A DNA stretch of 64,000 nucleotides from Physcomitrium patens (GCF_000002425.4 NC_037272.1:1872982-1936981), one strand, 5' to 3'; positions 22,865-35,379 are shown, counted from the first letter of the stretch. Translations and numbers: made by a program. The notes: generated by a model not told the origin, from the sequence alone.

Positions 22865-24040
22865 TCAACCTCTGTTTACTTTGTTTTTCTTGACAGCCAC
22901 CTTTTTGCACCCCTTGCTGACGCCGGCTGCACCTCGAAATAGTGGCAAAGGTTCAGCAAACATACTCACTTCTTTAACAGTGGAGAAGGTAATTTCTTTG
23001 AACGTGTGAAACACTACAATGCCGCCGCAAGGCAGTTCCTGACGGCTACTGCCATCACATATGTAACCTTTCGGACATAGTGATTCATCCCATGATCCGG
23101 AGGTGTGTGTCGCTTTATTTGCGTCGGACACATGCACGGACATAGCAAGAACGGCGGGTTTGAACGATGCTACAACCCTCTCCACAAGCATTGGCAGATC
23201 CACACGCCGCGGGTTGTATCCCATAGCCTCGTAACTGGCGTAGCTTAAACCATCCTCAGGGGTAACATGAATTGTGGAATGTGCTGCTCCTTCAATTCCA
23301 TTCATAGAATACCCACATGGGTCGAAGGCAAAGTCGCAAATGCGCGATTCAGGTAGAATGTTGTCAATATTGGCAACCTTCGTCATTTCGGGTCCAGTCT
23401 CCAAACCAGGGGCCTTAACAAAGTTTCCCGCTGCCTGCCTGTCAAGCTTAGTCATACACATTTCAAGAGTGTAGGTAGGTTCAGCAGTAGCTCCATGATC
23501 AGCTGCGGTGTAAATGTGCCAATTAGGAAACTTACCCTTACTGCCCATGACAAATGCCTTCCCTCCATCGCCCAAACTCCCAAAATATTCCTCAAGATAA
23601 CGCACCTCCTCAGTAAAACTGCCGTGGGGATATGGTTGGACAGCTGGAAACATGAAAGTTCCTCTGGTATATTTCACGCGGCTGACCCTTAAATTCAGTC
23701 GGGAAGTTACCTGTAATAGGATAGGAATAGCGCGGAGGAGTTGAGTGGTTCCGCAGGTCTTGATAACAAGACGATGAGGGTACACAAAAAGACTCGACTC
23801 CGAGAGTACGTAAGAGTCAAGCTCCGCGTTACTCATGTGTGAAACAATTGTGCACTCTGCTGCTCGCAGCATTTGGTCGAGCTCAGTGCGTGGAATAGCC
23901 CGCAAGCCCTGTCCTGCAGGGTCACTGAAGATGGGAGGAATGTGAAACTCGATGTCAAGTCTCTTCTCAAACCCTTCAAACCCTGGACTAGCCACGGATC
24001 CAGCAACCGCGCCCGTGTCATTTTGGAAGGAGACACCCAT
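22865..24040 (-). CDS. SAMDC: S-adenosylmethionine decarboxylase proenzyme
   Basis: A 391-residue uninterrupted frame. AdoMetDC removes the carboxyl group of S-adenosylmethionine, giving the aminopropyl donor for spermidine and spermine synthesis in the cytosol. The proenzyme cleaves itself to form a pyruvoyl cofactor. Visible family marks are FEGFEKRLDIEF with catalytic Glu22 and Glu25, YVLSESSLF with cleavage between Glu81 and Ser82 (Ser82 becomes pyruvoyl), KTCGTT with catalytic Cys96, and PCGYSMNG and STIHVTPE holding Ser245 and His258, needed for processing. YTRGTFMFP and the C-terminal domain are plant-like. The length is slightly above the roughly 360 residues usual in angiosperms, with extra residues at both ends and a Lys-rich tail. 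The absence of introns in the main frame is typical of plant SAMDC. Translation should be controlled by the two uORFs upstream. Identification is very secure. Confidence 0.98.
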   Translation of the reverse strand: MGVSFQNDTGAVAGSVASPGFEGFEKRLDIEFHIPPIFSDPAGQGLRAIPRTELDQMLRAAECTIVSHMSNAELDSYVLSESSLFVYPHRLVIKTCGTTQLLRAIPILLQVTSRLNLRVSRVKYTRGTFMFPAVQPYPHGSFTEEVRYLEEYFGSLGDGGKAFVMGSKGKFPNWHIYTAADHGATAEPTYTLEMCMTKLDRQAAGNFVKAPGLETGPEMTKVANIDNILPESRICDFAFDPCGYSMNGIEGAAHSTIHVTPEDGLSYASYEAMGYNPRRVDLPMLVERVVASFKPAVLAMSVHVSDANKATHTSGSWDESLCPKGYICDGSSRQELPCGGIVVFHTFKEITFSTVKEVSMFAEPLPLFRGAAGVSKGCKKVAVKKNKVNRG

Positions 24041-24389
24041 TTTCTAGGATGTGAAGCGATAGTTTGCAAGGAATGTGTTGCAGGGATGAAAAGAGAAAGA
24101 AAGGCAGCGAAATAGTTTTCTCGAGCCAGGAGCTGACCTGCCGTTCCAGAAGGAAAAAGAAAGCAGAAGAACAGACCAGCTCCTAAGAATTGGAAAAGAA
24201 CACTGAAACTACACTACTAATTTTTTCGATACCCCTTTAGCAAATATCAGGATGGCTTGCGGACGCACTGCATTTCCAACCAACGAAATAGGATTAATAA
24301 ATTCCGGCGCAGAAAAAAAGCATAGGGGCACACATGTAATCTGAACTAGTTATTCATTATATAGTCTACAGAATAGGATTAACACTTAC
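24041..24389 (-). other. SAMDC leader: intron inside the small uORF plus leader exon
   Basis: The minus strand shows a consensus donor GTAAGT (24389-24384) directly after the codon AAC of the small uORF. Plant SAMDC leaders usually have an intron at this point. Candidate acceptors before the main ATG are TTTCAG near 24206, TTCTTAG near 24181 and GTCAG near 24132. I could not find a short tail matching the usual uORF ending behind any of them, so the acceptor is unresolved. Confidence 0.6.
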
Positions 24390-24518
24390 GTTCGAGTATG
24401 CGGCAGTGCGGAACTTCTCGCTACCTCCGTGGGGTCGCACGTCCTCAATCACGTATCCAAGGGGGCTTTCGTACTGTATTGAACTCTTCTTCGATTTGTT
24501 ACCACCTTTCGTCTCCAT
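24390..24518 (-). CDS. SAMDC small upstream ORF, first exon
   Basis: Forty-three codons from METKGG to RTAAYSN. The core ESPLGYVIEDVRPHGG and KFRTAAYSN are hallmarks of the conserved plant SAMDC regulatory peptide (about 50 residues in angiosperms). The peptide stalls ribosomes and represses SAMDC translation when polyamines are high. The start is fixed by its one-base overlap with the tiny uORF. At the 3' end a GTAAGT donor follows AAC. Without splicing the frame would run on to VSVNPIL and stop at 24366. An in-frame ATG at 24635 would extend it upstream, but the conserved start makes that unlikely. Confidence 0.93.
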
Positions 24519-24526
24519 TATAACAT
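24518..24526 (-). CDS. SAMDC tiny upstream ORF (Met-Leu-stop)
   Basis: The minus strand reads ATG TTA TAA, then GG. The last A of the stop is the first base of the small uORF's ATG, giving the classic one-nucleotide overlap of plant SAMDC leaders. In that known system, ribosomes that translate the tiny ORF miss the small uORF start at low polyamine levels, so the enzyme is made. At high polyamine levels they initiate at the small uORF and are blocked. At two sense codons this copy is among the shortest possible. Confidence 0.9.
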   Translation of the reverse strand: ML

Positions 24527-24673
24527 GCGGATAACCTACAACAACACCATAGCGTCCCACGTCAACAATGAAGTCTCTCCGTGCACTCTCCGAGCATCCG
24601 ACCGCAATCAAAACGGCGGGTAAAGAAGAACACACTGGTGACCGACCAAAGATACTGCGCCCCGGAAGGAGAT

Positions 24674-24674
24674 G

Positions 24675-24704
<30 letters not shown>
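24674..24704. repeat. (TAA)n microsatellite in the SAMDC leader region
   Basis: About ten TAA units lie roughly 150 bases upstream of the tiny uORF. On the SAMDC strand this is (TTA)n. It would be intronic or untranslated, depending on the leader splicing. Confidence 0.9.
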
Positions 24705-24706
<2 letters not shown>

Positions 24707-25208
24707 AAAAGGACCATAAAATGAACCAGAAACAAAAACATGACCTCACAAATCTCCTCCCTGCAGAAACCCTACCCCTCAACCATCGAACAATTCCCAA
24801 GCACTTACTCAAACTTCGTCGTCTTGACGAACGTGGAAAATCTCTGAAAACGCAATCTCGCGCCTATATCAGCGCAGCTTCGACAGCACCTCCACCGTCT
24901 CCGAGTAGGTAAAGAACACCCCTACTATAACAAAGGTAGCACCACTAAAAAAATTCTCTCCAGAACGGCCTCGACAATGCAATACTAGCAATGGAGACAG
25001 CAAGTAAGTAGTCTCATAAATGCACCGACGCGCTCTACCAAACGAGACCGCAACTGCGCTGATCGCGAGTTGAATGGTCAGAAAGACTGGAAGGCGTGTC
25101 CAAGGCACACACAGCAAATGCAAGTCTAACGAAGCTCCAGCAAACGAAAAACAAAAGCTTACTCCCAGGAGAGCAGAGGAGTTTTCTAAGAGGTGGCGAC
25201 GCCGGGTG

Positions 25209-25215
25209 TTTTATA
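25209..25215 (-). promoter_or_regulatory. SAMDC: Candidate SAMDC TATA box
   Basis: The minus strand reads CTATAAAACACCC, a strong plant TATA element in GC-rich surroundings. Initiation would fall near 25180. A GTAAGC donor-like site follows at 25162, and an acceptor-like TTGTTGTAG ends just upstream of the tiny uORF (about 24533). A first leader intron of about 630 bases is therefore possible. All of this is inferred from motifs. Confidence 0.45.
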
Positions 25216-27130
25216 GTCCGGGGCGGGTCAGGTTTGCGGCACCCGAAGCCGAAAGGCTCCAAGGCAAAGCCAGCGCTGAATGCGATGCTGATTGCATGGT
25301 AGGTCGGAAAAGTAGGGTGATAGGTAGCTACGAGGGGGGGAGGAGAGGAGGGGGAGGGGGACTAGAACAAGGTCGCTTGGACGACGTGAGATGTCTGTGT
25401 CGTCCGGAAGGGCGTTATTTTGAGGATTTTATGGCACAAAGGCCTATGAGCTATTGCCCCGTGGTTACTAACCGCGAAGGTTCATTTGCAATGGACTCGT
25501 GCGTGGCGGCTGCCCCCTTCCTTCCATCTCACCGGTAATATTCCCCCCGCTATATATTATCATACAGTCCCCCTTGCTCTGGTCTCATCCACCGGGAGAG
25601 AGAACGGATAGGAAGGACACACCAACCCAGATTGAGCAGCATGAAGGATCCAAGTGGGAAACTCGGTGACTGTTTTCCAACTAACTTTCATCCAATCGTG
25701 GTTTTCATCCTAACTAAGCTTTCGGAAACTTCCGGAACAATATGAATTAGAATAACTGAACACTTTAAAATCTACAGCATATTTTTGTTTTTTCAACAAA
25801 TACGCCTCCATGGATTGGTGAATTAATTAATGAATTAATTATGGGTGAATGAATTTATTGGTGGATGGATGGGATAGTCAACGAAATGTGGTTATCTCGA
25901 GTTTTACTTTTTGACCTTGATTGTATCGTACTTCCACATTCGAATAGAATGTTACTTAGTGAAACTCCCCAAGAGGTAGTGGTGGTCCTCACACCACCAG
26001 TTTTAATGTAAAGCAGAAGCTGCTGCTGCTCCTATTCCCGCCCCACAACTTCAGAAACCCTAAAACTCAGGGCTTTACGCAATCATGAGCTCAGCCACGG
26101 AAATAGATTGAAGCCCACACTTTTCCGTAATAAAGGACGGCCACCGGGCGTCCAACTGTGACTTTACTCAAGTCTGTTTCCACGAGACATCGACCAATTT
26201 ACGATAACCCATTTTTATAACCGTCTTTTTTCCTTTGTTTTTCAATTTTCTTGGTCTGACTCCTGGGACCACAAAGAATGGCCTCAATTGCATGATAGGT
26301 CTTCAAACTCCTTTGACATGCACATGTTGGGTGAGTTAATCCTAGTGGAATCCTGTAGGAAGCAGAAGTTTCTGGAACAAGGTGCACTGTGGAACTACCT
26401 TTCTAGGAAACATTTGATGATGGGGCCACCAAGAGTTCACCCCTAAACTGGGAACTAAGGAGGATAAATTCCAGTGTTCAATGTTTTTACGATTCAAGAT
26501 TTTTTGGGGGATGTAAAATAGACCTAAGTTTTTTTTAGTAAATTGACCCACTGTTGGAACCAAAACCAATGGAAACCAACTGCATTCATCACTGTTATCA
26601 TATTCTTCATCATGAGTAATTCAAAATTATAAAAACCTGAGTCTTATTCCCCCTTTTTTTTGGTGTACTTGCTTGTCTTGATGACTAAAGAGTGGTAAGG
26701 ATGACAAGGTTTGCCCAAGTAAATATGTATAATCTCAAAAAAGTGAATAACCTATGACATAAATTGGTAAAAGATAATTATTTTTTTGATCTTGTCTCCG
26801 AACAAGTTGAATTCTGACCATGAGAGTAACAAAATACTTCCTTGTCACACACACCATACTTTTCAATGTACTTTTTCCCTTGAAGTTTGGTATTTCATAT
26901 TGAAAGAAGGAATTTGTTTCTGATTGGAGGCTCAAGGGGGGGCTAGACATAACCCTGCGGATGATAATCTACAAAACGGTATTCATCTACTGATGTAAAT
27001 TTGGAGTCGTTCTGTGGAGATGTGTACTCAGAGATTTTTTTAAGACAAAGTTTCCCACCACACCATAAACATGTTTAAATAATAAAACAAGTCGGAATGG
27101 GTTATTTATTTATTTATTTATTTATGTAAG

Positions 27131-27167
<37 letters not shown>

Positions 27168-27380
27168 TATATATACACACACACAAGTGCAGGAAAGATG
27201 GGAATGTGGAAGCTGAACAAAACCACAACACCGCTGTATGAGAAGAATCCACCGATGATGATTTGATGTCAGCCAGGCTGGTAGACACAAATAGACTGTG
27301 GATTGCCAGGTTACATTGATGAAAGCTGTCACGAATTTTCAACTCGGATTTTATTTTTGCATATTTTTGTCTTTGTTTTA
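25216..27380. other. SAMDC upstream region and mixed spacer, no gene recognised
   Basis: GC-rich until about 25540 with G/A-rich tracts, including one near 25330-25365. It then becomes intermediate, with a (TTTA)n run near 27104-27124 and (TA)n near 27131-27175 followed by (CA)n. A plus-strand 154-codon frame at 25074-25538 is low-complexity, overlaps the putative promoter and resembles no family. Regulatory sites for SAMDC are likely here but I can name none. Confidence 0.4.
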
Positions 27381-27381
27381 G

Positions 27382-27479
27382 GTGTCAGGTGGACTGCCTG
27401 GTCTCAACTTCACCATGAGTTTGGACTGATCACACCATTATATCCACTGCTTTGCGTAATCATCCCTGCAATACATATG
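27382..27479 (+). other. Exon-like segment, function unknown
   Basis: A T-rich tract ending TTTTAG precedes, and ATG^GTAAGC follows, giving a 98-base segment with both consensus splice sites. One frame is open across it (RWTAWSQLHHEFGLITP). Downstream, 28111-28142 and 28250-28417 also follow CAG acceptor-like sites and have open frames. No protein family is recognised. It might belong to an unannotated gene or long non-coding RNA spanning about 27-28.4 kb. Confidence 0.25.
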
Positions 27480-28639
27480 GTAAGCTTTTGAACAGTTATT
27501 CACCAGATAAAACTCAAATTACGTCTGTATATATATGTATGTACTCACATACATTTCACAATTTGTTTATTTATTTAGTTCTGTAGTAGGTCTAAGTGTA
27601 TATGAAATACTAACTCATTGTATACCAGGTAGTAATTAATGTGTGTCAATGTTTCAAAAATATATATATATATATATATATATATTCATAATTGAAAGCG
27701 TATGATATTTTCTATTATCTAGTAATAACATCGAAACTGAAATTATCATTTCAAAATAGAAATAAAATAAAATAAAAAACTCCTTCACAAACAGCTTAAA
27801 CGAGACAAAATCAGTATTATGGCAACATTATTTTTCACTTTCATTTGCTGTACTCTTACACTCAAAATCAAGTAGAATTTATTGTTATAATATCAGAAAT
27901 ATTCTTTTTTTCATGTAGGATAGGCACAAAAAACCAAATAAAAAATTGTGGAATTCCAGGATGGTTAATATGTTTCACGTAAGGAATGTTTTTCATCTGC
28001 ATGAGATCGATGGATTCATACATCCACAGTAGTAGATCCATGTTGACTACCGGCCATGCTGGCAGTGTGGGTGGGCATGCTGACTCTGCGGCCTCTTCCA
28101 TTCGTCTGGACTGTAGTCTCTGTCAGCCAGCTGGGATTGATGAGGAGGGTATGCTGGTTGCAACCAGGCCAGGCAGGGTGTTTTCTTTTCTCTTCCTTCC
28201 TTTGTTTTTTTTCTGTCCTTTATTTATTTATTTATTGTGTTTGTTTCAGTTGTGCGACTCGCTTACCGAGGTCAACCAAACCCTATACATTACTATTGGC
28301 TTGAAGGAGAAGCACATCATAAGGAATTTTCTCTATGAATATGAGGAACCTTCAGTTGGATACAAACCAAAGACAAGATTGTTGAAAAGGGAAGACATGA
28401 TTACTTGTTCTTTGTAAATTTAAGTTTATGATTTAAAAAGACAATATTAATAGGGGATTGTTAAATTGACCCAATTATTTACTAAATCAATTCACTCATC
28501 CTAACCATCATCAAAAAAATTTCCATTGTTGGATCCACATTGGTTAAAAATCAATAAAAAATAAAAAAAAATGAATGGATCCTCTACCAATGATGATGGG
28601 TGAGTTGATTTAGTAAATACCTAGGTCAATTTGATAATT

Positions 28640-29950
28640 TTCATATAATATGAAAAATGCAACAATAAGATCCTATCAAGTATCATACAAAATTTCAATT
28701 AAATTCTAAGTATTCATTTAACAATCCTCATCAAATTTTAACCAATCTAAAAGAAATTTAAACAAAATTACAAAAGATACATAAAAAAGTCATCTATTAA
28801 TCTCAAAGAGAACTAATAAAGGAATCCTACAATATATATATATATATATATATTTAAAGAAATAATAAAGAATCTTTAAAAAATACTCTAAATAGAAATC
28901 CTAAATAAATTCCAAGTAAAACTTAGATAAATCTTAACCAAATCTTGATGTAGCCCTAATCAAATCCTAATTAATAAAATTTTAATAATCATAAACAAAT
29001 CTTAACAAAATTCTAATCAAACCCTAATTAAATCCTAACCAAATCCTAAACAAACTCTAGAGCAAACCCTAATGAAACTTTGATAAAATCCTAATCAATT
29101 TATAAACCCTAAACCAAATTCTAAACAAATCCTAAATAATTTAAACAAAATCCTAAATAAATCTTAATTATTTTCTAAAACTATTTTAAAATCTCAATTA
29201 ATATTAATCAAACCATTGATCTTGTCTGAAATTTCATTTACATTTTAATCTACAAGCAATTAACAAGCACACAAAATTTGAAGAGAATCAAACCCACCAA
29301 TTGAAAGAAAAACTTCCAAAACCTCTCAAATATTGGATGCCTTCTTTCTCCAATTTAAATGTAGATCTTCTAATAGCATTTTTTCTTTGCTAAATTAATA
29401 AATTGTTCCAAAAATTGGCTAGTGTGTACATTTCTAAGTTTGAATTGCTCTCACAAATTTGTGATTTCATGAAAAAGGAAGATGTTGCACAATTGTAAAA
29501 ACTCTTACTAATCATAAATTTCAATTATCTGAGATCATAACCTACAAAAACTCTCAAAACTATCAATTTAACTATTTGATTAATATCAAAATTTTTCAAA
29601 CACATTTAAATAAAAAAAATTATAGATTGACAAAATTTGACTTAAAAATATATTATGTGACATACAAAATCTTCAAATTAGTAAACTCTTCTTGTTTTTC
29701 AAAATCCAAATCCATTGAAAACATCTTTTATTTTGAAAAGCCTTCAAAACCTCAATATATCCTCAAATCACATAAAATAAACTCTCAAGATTCCTCTCAT
29801 AAGTCTTCAAATATCAATTCTTTATATTTTGAAATAATTTTTGAAATAAATATTCTTAATCTCTTATTAAAAATATCCATACCATTATTTGTGTCATTTA
29901 CTTCGTTATGGCTAACCTATGCTTCTACATAGTAAGTAGAAGTCTCTTCT
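28640..29950. repeat. Dispersed repeat with telomere-like tract, copy 1
   Basis: The core, about 28900-29180, is built of irregular AAATCCTAA, AAACCCTAA and AAACAAATCC units, a degenerate relative of the plant telomere heptamer AAACCCT. Flanks such as CACACAAAATTTGAAG (29271) and CTCATAAGTCTTCAAAT (29797) recur in the same order around the second tract (42770-44010). The two are therefore copies of one repeat family rather than independent chance tracts. Boundaries are approximate. Confidence 0.6.
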
Positions 29951-32097
29951 TCAAGGCTGCGTTAACATTTATTAATTTTTACTATCTCCTTGTTTATTAT
30001 CTATATTTTTAATATAATTTTCTAAAATATTTTTATTTAAGCTCATCCATAATATAAACGTTTTTTTTCCTCTTTCGCCATATTGTCATGTTATTGTACA
30101 ACAATATAATTAAAAGGTATTAAAGGAGATGAAAAAATATATATAACTAATGATGACCTTGTTGAATTTTTTAAACCACCTATTTCCTTTAATATTAATT
30201 TAAATTGATTTCAATTACCATTTATAGACTACTCAAATTTTATATCTTAACCTAGTTTGACTTTATTGTAGAATTAGTCCTTTTAGGTCTAAAATTTTGC
30301 CAAAAAAACTTCTTCAAATCTTTCCTATTGATATAGATGAAATGACATAATTTTTCTTTAAGCAAAGTAATAAGATAAAGCAAAAAAATATGTCCTTTGT
30401 TACCAAGCCAAGACCAATACATTATGATTTTAGACTATTGTTACAAAAACAATTGCAAAGGCACAATTCTTTGCCTTTACCTTAAAAGAATCTTGCCTTT
30501 TATATATTAGCCATTATCAGCGAAGAAGCCAAGTGGAAAAAACAAAACAATTTTTTTCGAGATAGCAATCATTGAGAAAACTTATTCAAATAAAAAAATA
30601 CATGGAAAAATCCAACATAAAAAGAAGTTGGGGTCAATTTCAATCCTTGTCTTCTATATTACAAAGTACAATTTTTTATTTATTTATTTATATTTTAGTA
30701 ATCATAAGCATGCTCTTAATCAAATATCACAAAGTTAATTCCAACTTTTTAGTCAATGTAATTCCTAACAATATCATAGAAGTATTAAAGGTAACTAAGA
30801 TCAATTTAATGTCTATCATCCTACAAATAGCAAACAAAAGAAGAATTCAATCTATTTGAGAATTAAAGTAGATTTCAATTGTAGTTCAAGACATTATATT
30901 TGTTATCAAATATATAATAGATATCTTGCCACCATTTTAATTTCCTCTCATATTAGAACATATATGATACTAACCAAATCACTCCTAAACATTCATGATA
31001 TTTATACATAAAATATTATTATTCTAAAGAAGTGATTTTTTTAAATATTATATTTTTATAGAGTCTTTTTTTTTTAAATCCTAAAAAAAACTTATAAAAT
31101 AAAAAAAATATTTTTTAATTACTTAAATTTAGATAATATAAAAATATATTATTAAAACCCTAAGAAAAAGAAAATATAAATTTATTTTGAAATATCTTTA
31201 TTTTGAAATATTTTAAAATTTGTTATAATTCAATATTTACTTCTTAAATGAAGTCAAGTCTACTTAGATAAAACTTTATTTAATTAAATAGAATTCTTGT
31301 TGATAGATATTAGAAAATTCTAAGATTTCCAAATAAAATAAAATAAATATTATTACAAGAAATAATAGAATAAATTGAATCACTAGAAGAATTAATATTC
31401 TTTTCAAAATTTATCACTTTCTAAAGTAAGAAATGTGAGCACAAAAAGAAGGTGATTAGAGATATTTTATTAATAAAACCAAAAAAGATAATGTAGAAGA
31501 GAGCCAATGACTTACTTGATATAAAAAACAAGTGAAGTTAGAAAATACCAATATTATATATACAAATAAGAAGTTTTGTAGAAAAAATAAAAAATAACAT
31601 ATTTTATTAAGATTTCATAATTGCACCAAATACCACTATTTTGATATTAAAGAAACAAACATTACTAGATGTATTATCTTTCAAAAAGATTATTATATTT
31701 ATAAAAAAAAATCAAACAATAAATTAACACATTGTAGCTAATATATTTTTTTATTGTTAAAAAAACTTTTAATATAAAATTTGAATATTATAAGTCATGC
31801 TATACAAATTAGTTTCTATTAAATAGCTGCCAATTTGGACCTTATTAGTAAAGACTTCAATAAAAAGCAGTAGAAGAAGAACATGAAGAAAACTATCAAA
31901 TCAAGAAGACTTAATCTAAGTTCTAATGTTATGTAAGTTCTTATACAATAGAAAATAGAAAAAAAATAAAATAATATTAGAATTTAAAAGAAGGAATAGT
32001 TGAGTACTTGTAGTAGATATAGAAAATATTATGTATATTATTACCAATGTTGAATTAAAAAAATACATAATAATTAAAAATTACATAAAGAAATATA

Positions 32098-32151
<54 letters not shown>

Positions 32152-33914
32152 GTTTTTAAAACTCATAGAACTAATAAAATTTTAAAACTAATTGTTGTAT
32201 AAAAGTAAGGTCTTTACTATTGTTGTTATAGCCATTAATTATGTATATGGAAATTTTGATTGGGTATATTTTGTTTATAATAATTTTTGAAGGCATATTA
32301 TCACAATTTTTACAATCTAATAAAAAGTAGCAAAAGATGTAGAGATTAATTGACTTACTTTTTTGGAAGTGGTTTTTTTAATTAAAAATAGATATAAAAA
32401 GAACTTTTTATAATTTATAACAAATCTAAAGTATATAATAGCTTCTAAAATAGGAGATTTCATTTGACAAATATATAAAGTCAAACAAGAAGCCAAAGAA
32501 CCAATGAGGTAAAAACATAATTTATACTACTATTTAAGATTAGAGAACATACAAGGAATTTGTTAAATCTAAGTAGTTACAAACTACTGTGACATAAAGA
32601 GGATGAGATATAATTACTACCATCAATTATTAGAAAAAATATTCTATCTTATTCAAGAGGTTCAACCAATATAATAAGTACCAAAGAAAATATACTCTTA
32701 ATATTAGTCTTTTCAAAAAATAAGAAGATATTTGAAGAATAAATATTAGTTGATTGATCTTATTCAATTGTCTAAAGGTTAATATGTATTTTCAATAATT
32801 ATCATAAAATAATAATTTTAAGCTGATTATACCATAATTATTGATAAAAGATTAAAAAGCTAGAGTAGCCATATACATCTATGATTTGTATTAAGATCAA
32901 GCTTTGGTTATATAATTGGAATACAATATGGTTGTATTTAGACACAAAGACAATAAGATAAATCAAGATTATGCTTTGTAACTACAATTAGTAATTGAAT
33001 GAAAACATTTGAAAATCAAATTGTAGTGATCAAATTAAGAATTTAAGTTTGTAGAAGGATTACAAAATAAATAAAAGATTTAATGATGTAAGTTGGAAGA
33101 AGAATTTTAAGCTCAATACAACTTCAAAAATACTTTGGCAATTTTAAATGTACTATCTTAAAATATATATATATATATATATATATAGGAAAGAAGTTAA
33201 TAAACTTGAGTATAAAAGTTGAAAATATGTTGAAGAAAATAATTGTGCAAAAATAAGATTTTTTTTTTTTATTAAAAAAAGAATTTAAAAAGAATTTAAA
33301 ATATTACAAAATAAAATGAGATAATAATGAAATAAAAAATAAAATAATTGGAAATAGTAGCTAAAATAATCCAAAAGATAGGTTGCTACTTTTGCACTAT
33401 ATTGCCACTTTAGTATAATAAGGCAATATAAGTGTAAAAGATGGATGAACAATTAGTTAAATTTATCCAACATTAAGCCAAAGTACTTTTTTCCAAATAA
33501 AAAATATTCATTCTAAACAAATAAAATAAAATAAAATCTCATAGGCATACGTCTGAAGAATACAACCAGCCACATTAATAGAAGGTAGCAGAACTAGACA
33601 ATAGTTCCTCGAGACAATGGAGAAGACACAATCTCTATATAAAATGTATACTTTAAATTTAATTTAAAAAAATGTAGAGTATATAGCTCATCTTGTAGAA
33701 TAAAAATATTTTAGTTTTTTATTTTTATTTATTTTTTAATTTTTTTAAGATCATTATGTAAAATTAGAGATTGGAATCTAAAATAAGATTTGAAGTCAAA
33801 TTTATTACCTAAAGGTATAATAAAAACAAATAAAGTAGCTATGTGACTTCCTTGAACTAATTAAATAGCCAAGTTTTAAGAGCAACTATATCAGTTGATA
33901 AAAATAAAAACAAG

Positions 33915-33959
<45 letters not shown>

Positions 33960-35379
33960 ATCATATTAATTTTTTTTGTCAAGTATAAAATAATTGGTTA
34001 GCATATAGATGTAAAAAAAATTTCTTATTGTAGCATAGAAAGCATCCTTAAGATATAAAAGTAGAACAAAATGAAAATTTGAACTTGATAAAATTAAACT
34101 AGTGTTAAGTTAGAACTTGAGAAAATTTAATATAATAAGTAAAAGTTTCATGTTGTAGACTATATACTGACCATAAACTTTAAATATTAAAGTATACAAA
34201 GTTAAATTAAGAATTGAGTCAAATTGATGATTAGATTTTTATTTATTTATTTATTTATTATATTAAATGTGGAATATATATTCTAAAAAGAAATTAAAAT
34301 TTGCTTTAAACTTCTTATAGACTAAAATCATAAATAGCTTAAAATATCTCTAATAATATAAACATCTGATGTGTATGATTAGGTCTAAATTTTATCATAA
34401 TAATAAAAGGTGAAAAATAACATACATTAAAGATTAAACAAATATTATGACATGCCTCAAATAAACCAGTCTTACAAAATTATCATATCTATTAATTTTA
34501 AAATAAAAATAGATATGATAATATTTTATTTCAAATATTAAAATAAAACAAAATATAGAATAAATAAATAAATAAATATTCTTAATATAATCAAATTATA
34601 TTCTAGTAGTTGTATTTTTATTTATTTATTTATTTATTTATTTGAGTATAAAATATATTGATTGTATTTATTATAGTAATGATATTTGAATCTTAGCCTT
34701 AAAATTATTTTAACCAACAAAAAATCCCCTAAATCATTTTGAAAACTAAAGGCAAAGATTTTCTTTCTCATGATTTTTCTATCTACTATCTATAATGTAT
34801 GAATTTCTTAAAAGAAAAATATATAAAAATATATTATTTTAAATATTTCTCTAAAGATAAAAATAGAAAACATCACAAAGAAGGAAAAACATAAAATTTT
34901 ATGTTAGTTAGAATAATTGCTTCTAAGACTGAATAAGTCTTTATTTTTGAGTTTACTTTTTGTCTTACAAGACTTTTATTACTTAAAGAAAGTTTTTAAT
35001 CTTTGTGAATATATAAGCAATTAAATGAATCCTACAAAATATTTTATTATTACTACGTTTTATTTTTATTTTTATTTTTTATCTTAACAATATTAAAATA
35101 TAATGCATTTGTAGAGTTAATAGAACTATAGAATAAGAAAATACATAATGAATTATAGGGTTATAATCAGAAATTAAATAGAAAAAATTACTACTATTCT
35201 AAACTTGATAAAATGTTTAAATACATTAACTTAGATTCTTATTATGATATGCAAATTATAAATTTTTAAAAAATAAGTATTTACCATTGAATAAAAAAAT
35301 TAAAATACAAGAAAGTGATTCATCTTTGACTAAATTAATGAAATAACAAATTTTAAAAAAAATTAAAAATATGAAAAAG

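Noticed and set aside
24519-24635. N-terminal extension of the SAMDC small uORF from an upstream in-frame ATG
   Set aside because: The conserved start is the ATG overlapping the tiny uORF stop. A TTGTTGTAG acceptor-like site just upstream suggests that the extension is intronic.
25074-25538. 154-codon plus-strand frame upstream of SAMDC
   Set aside because: It overlaps the likely SAMDC promoter and leader, is Arg/Gly-rich from G/A tracts, and resembles no family. GC-rich DNA often holds such chance frames.
28900-29180. True telomere or chromosome-fusion scar
   Set aside because: Units are irregular, flanks are shared with a second copy at 43 kb and no head-to-head array is seen, so a dispersed repeat explains it better.
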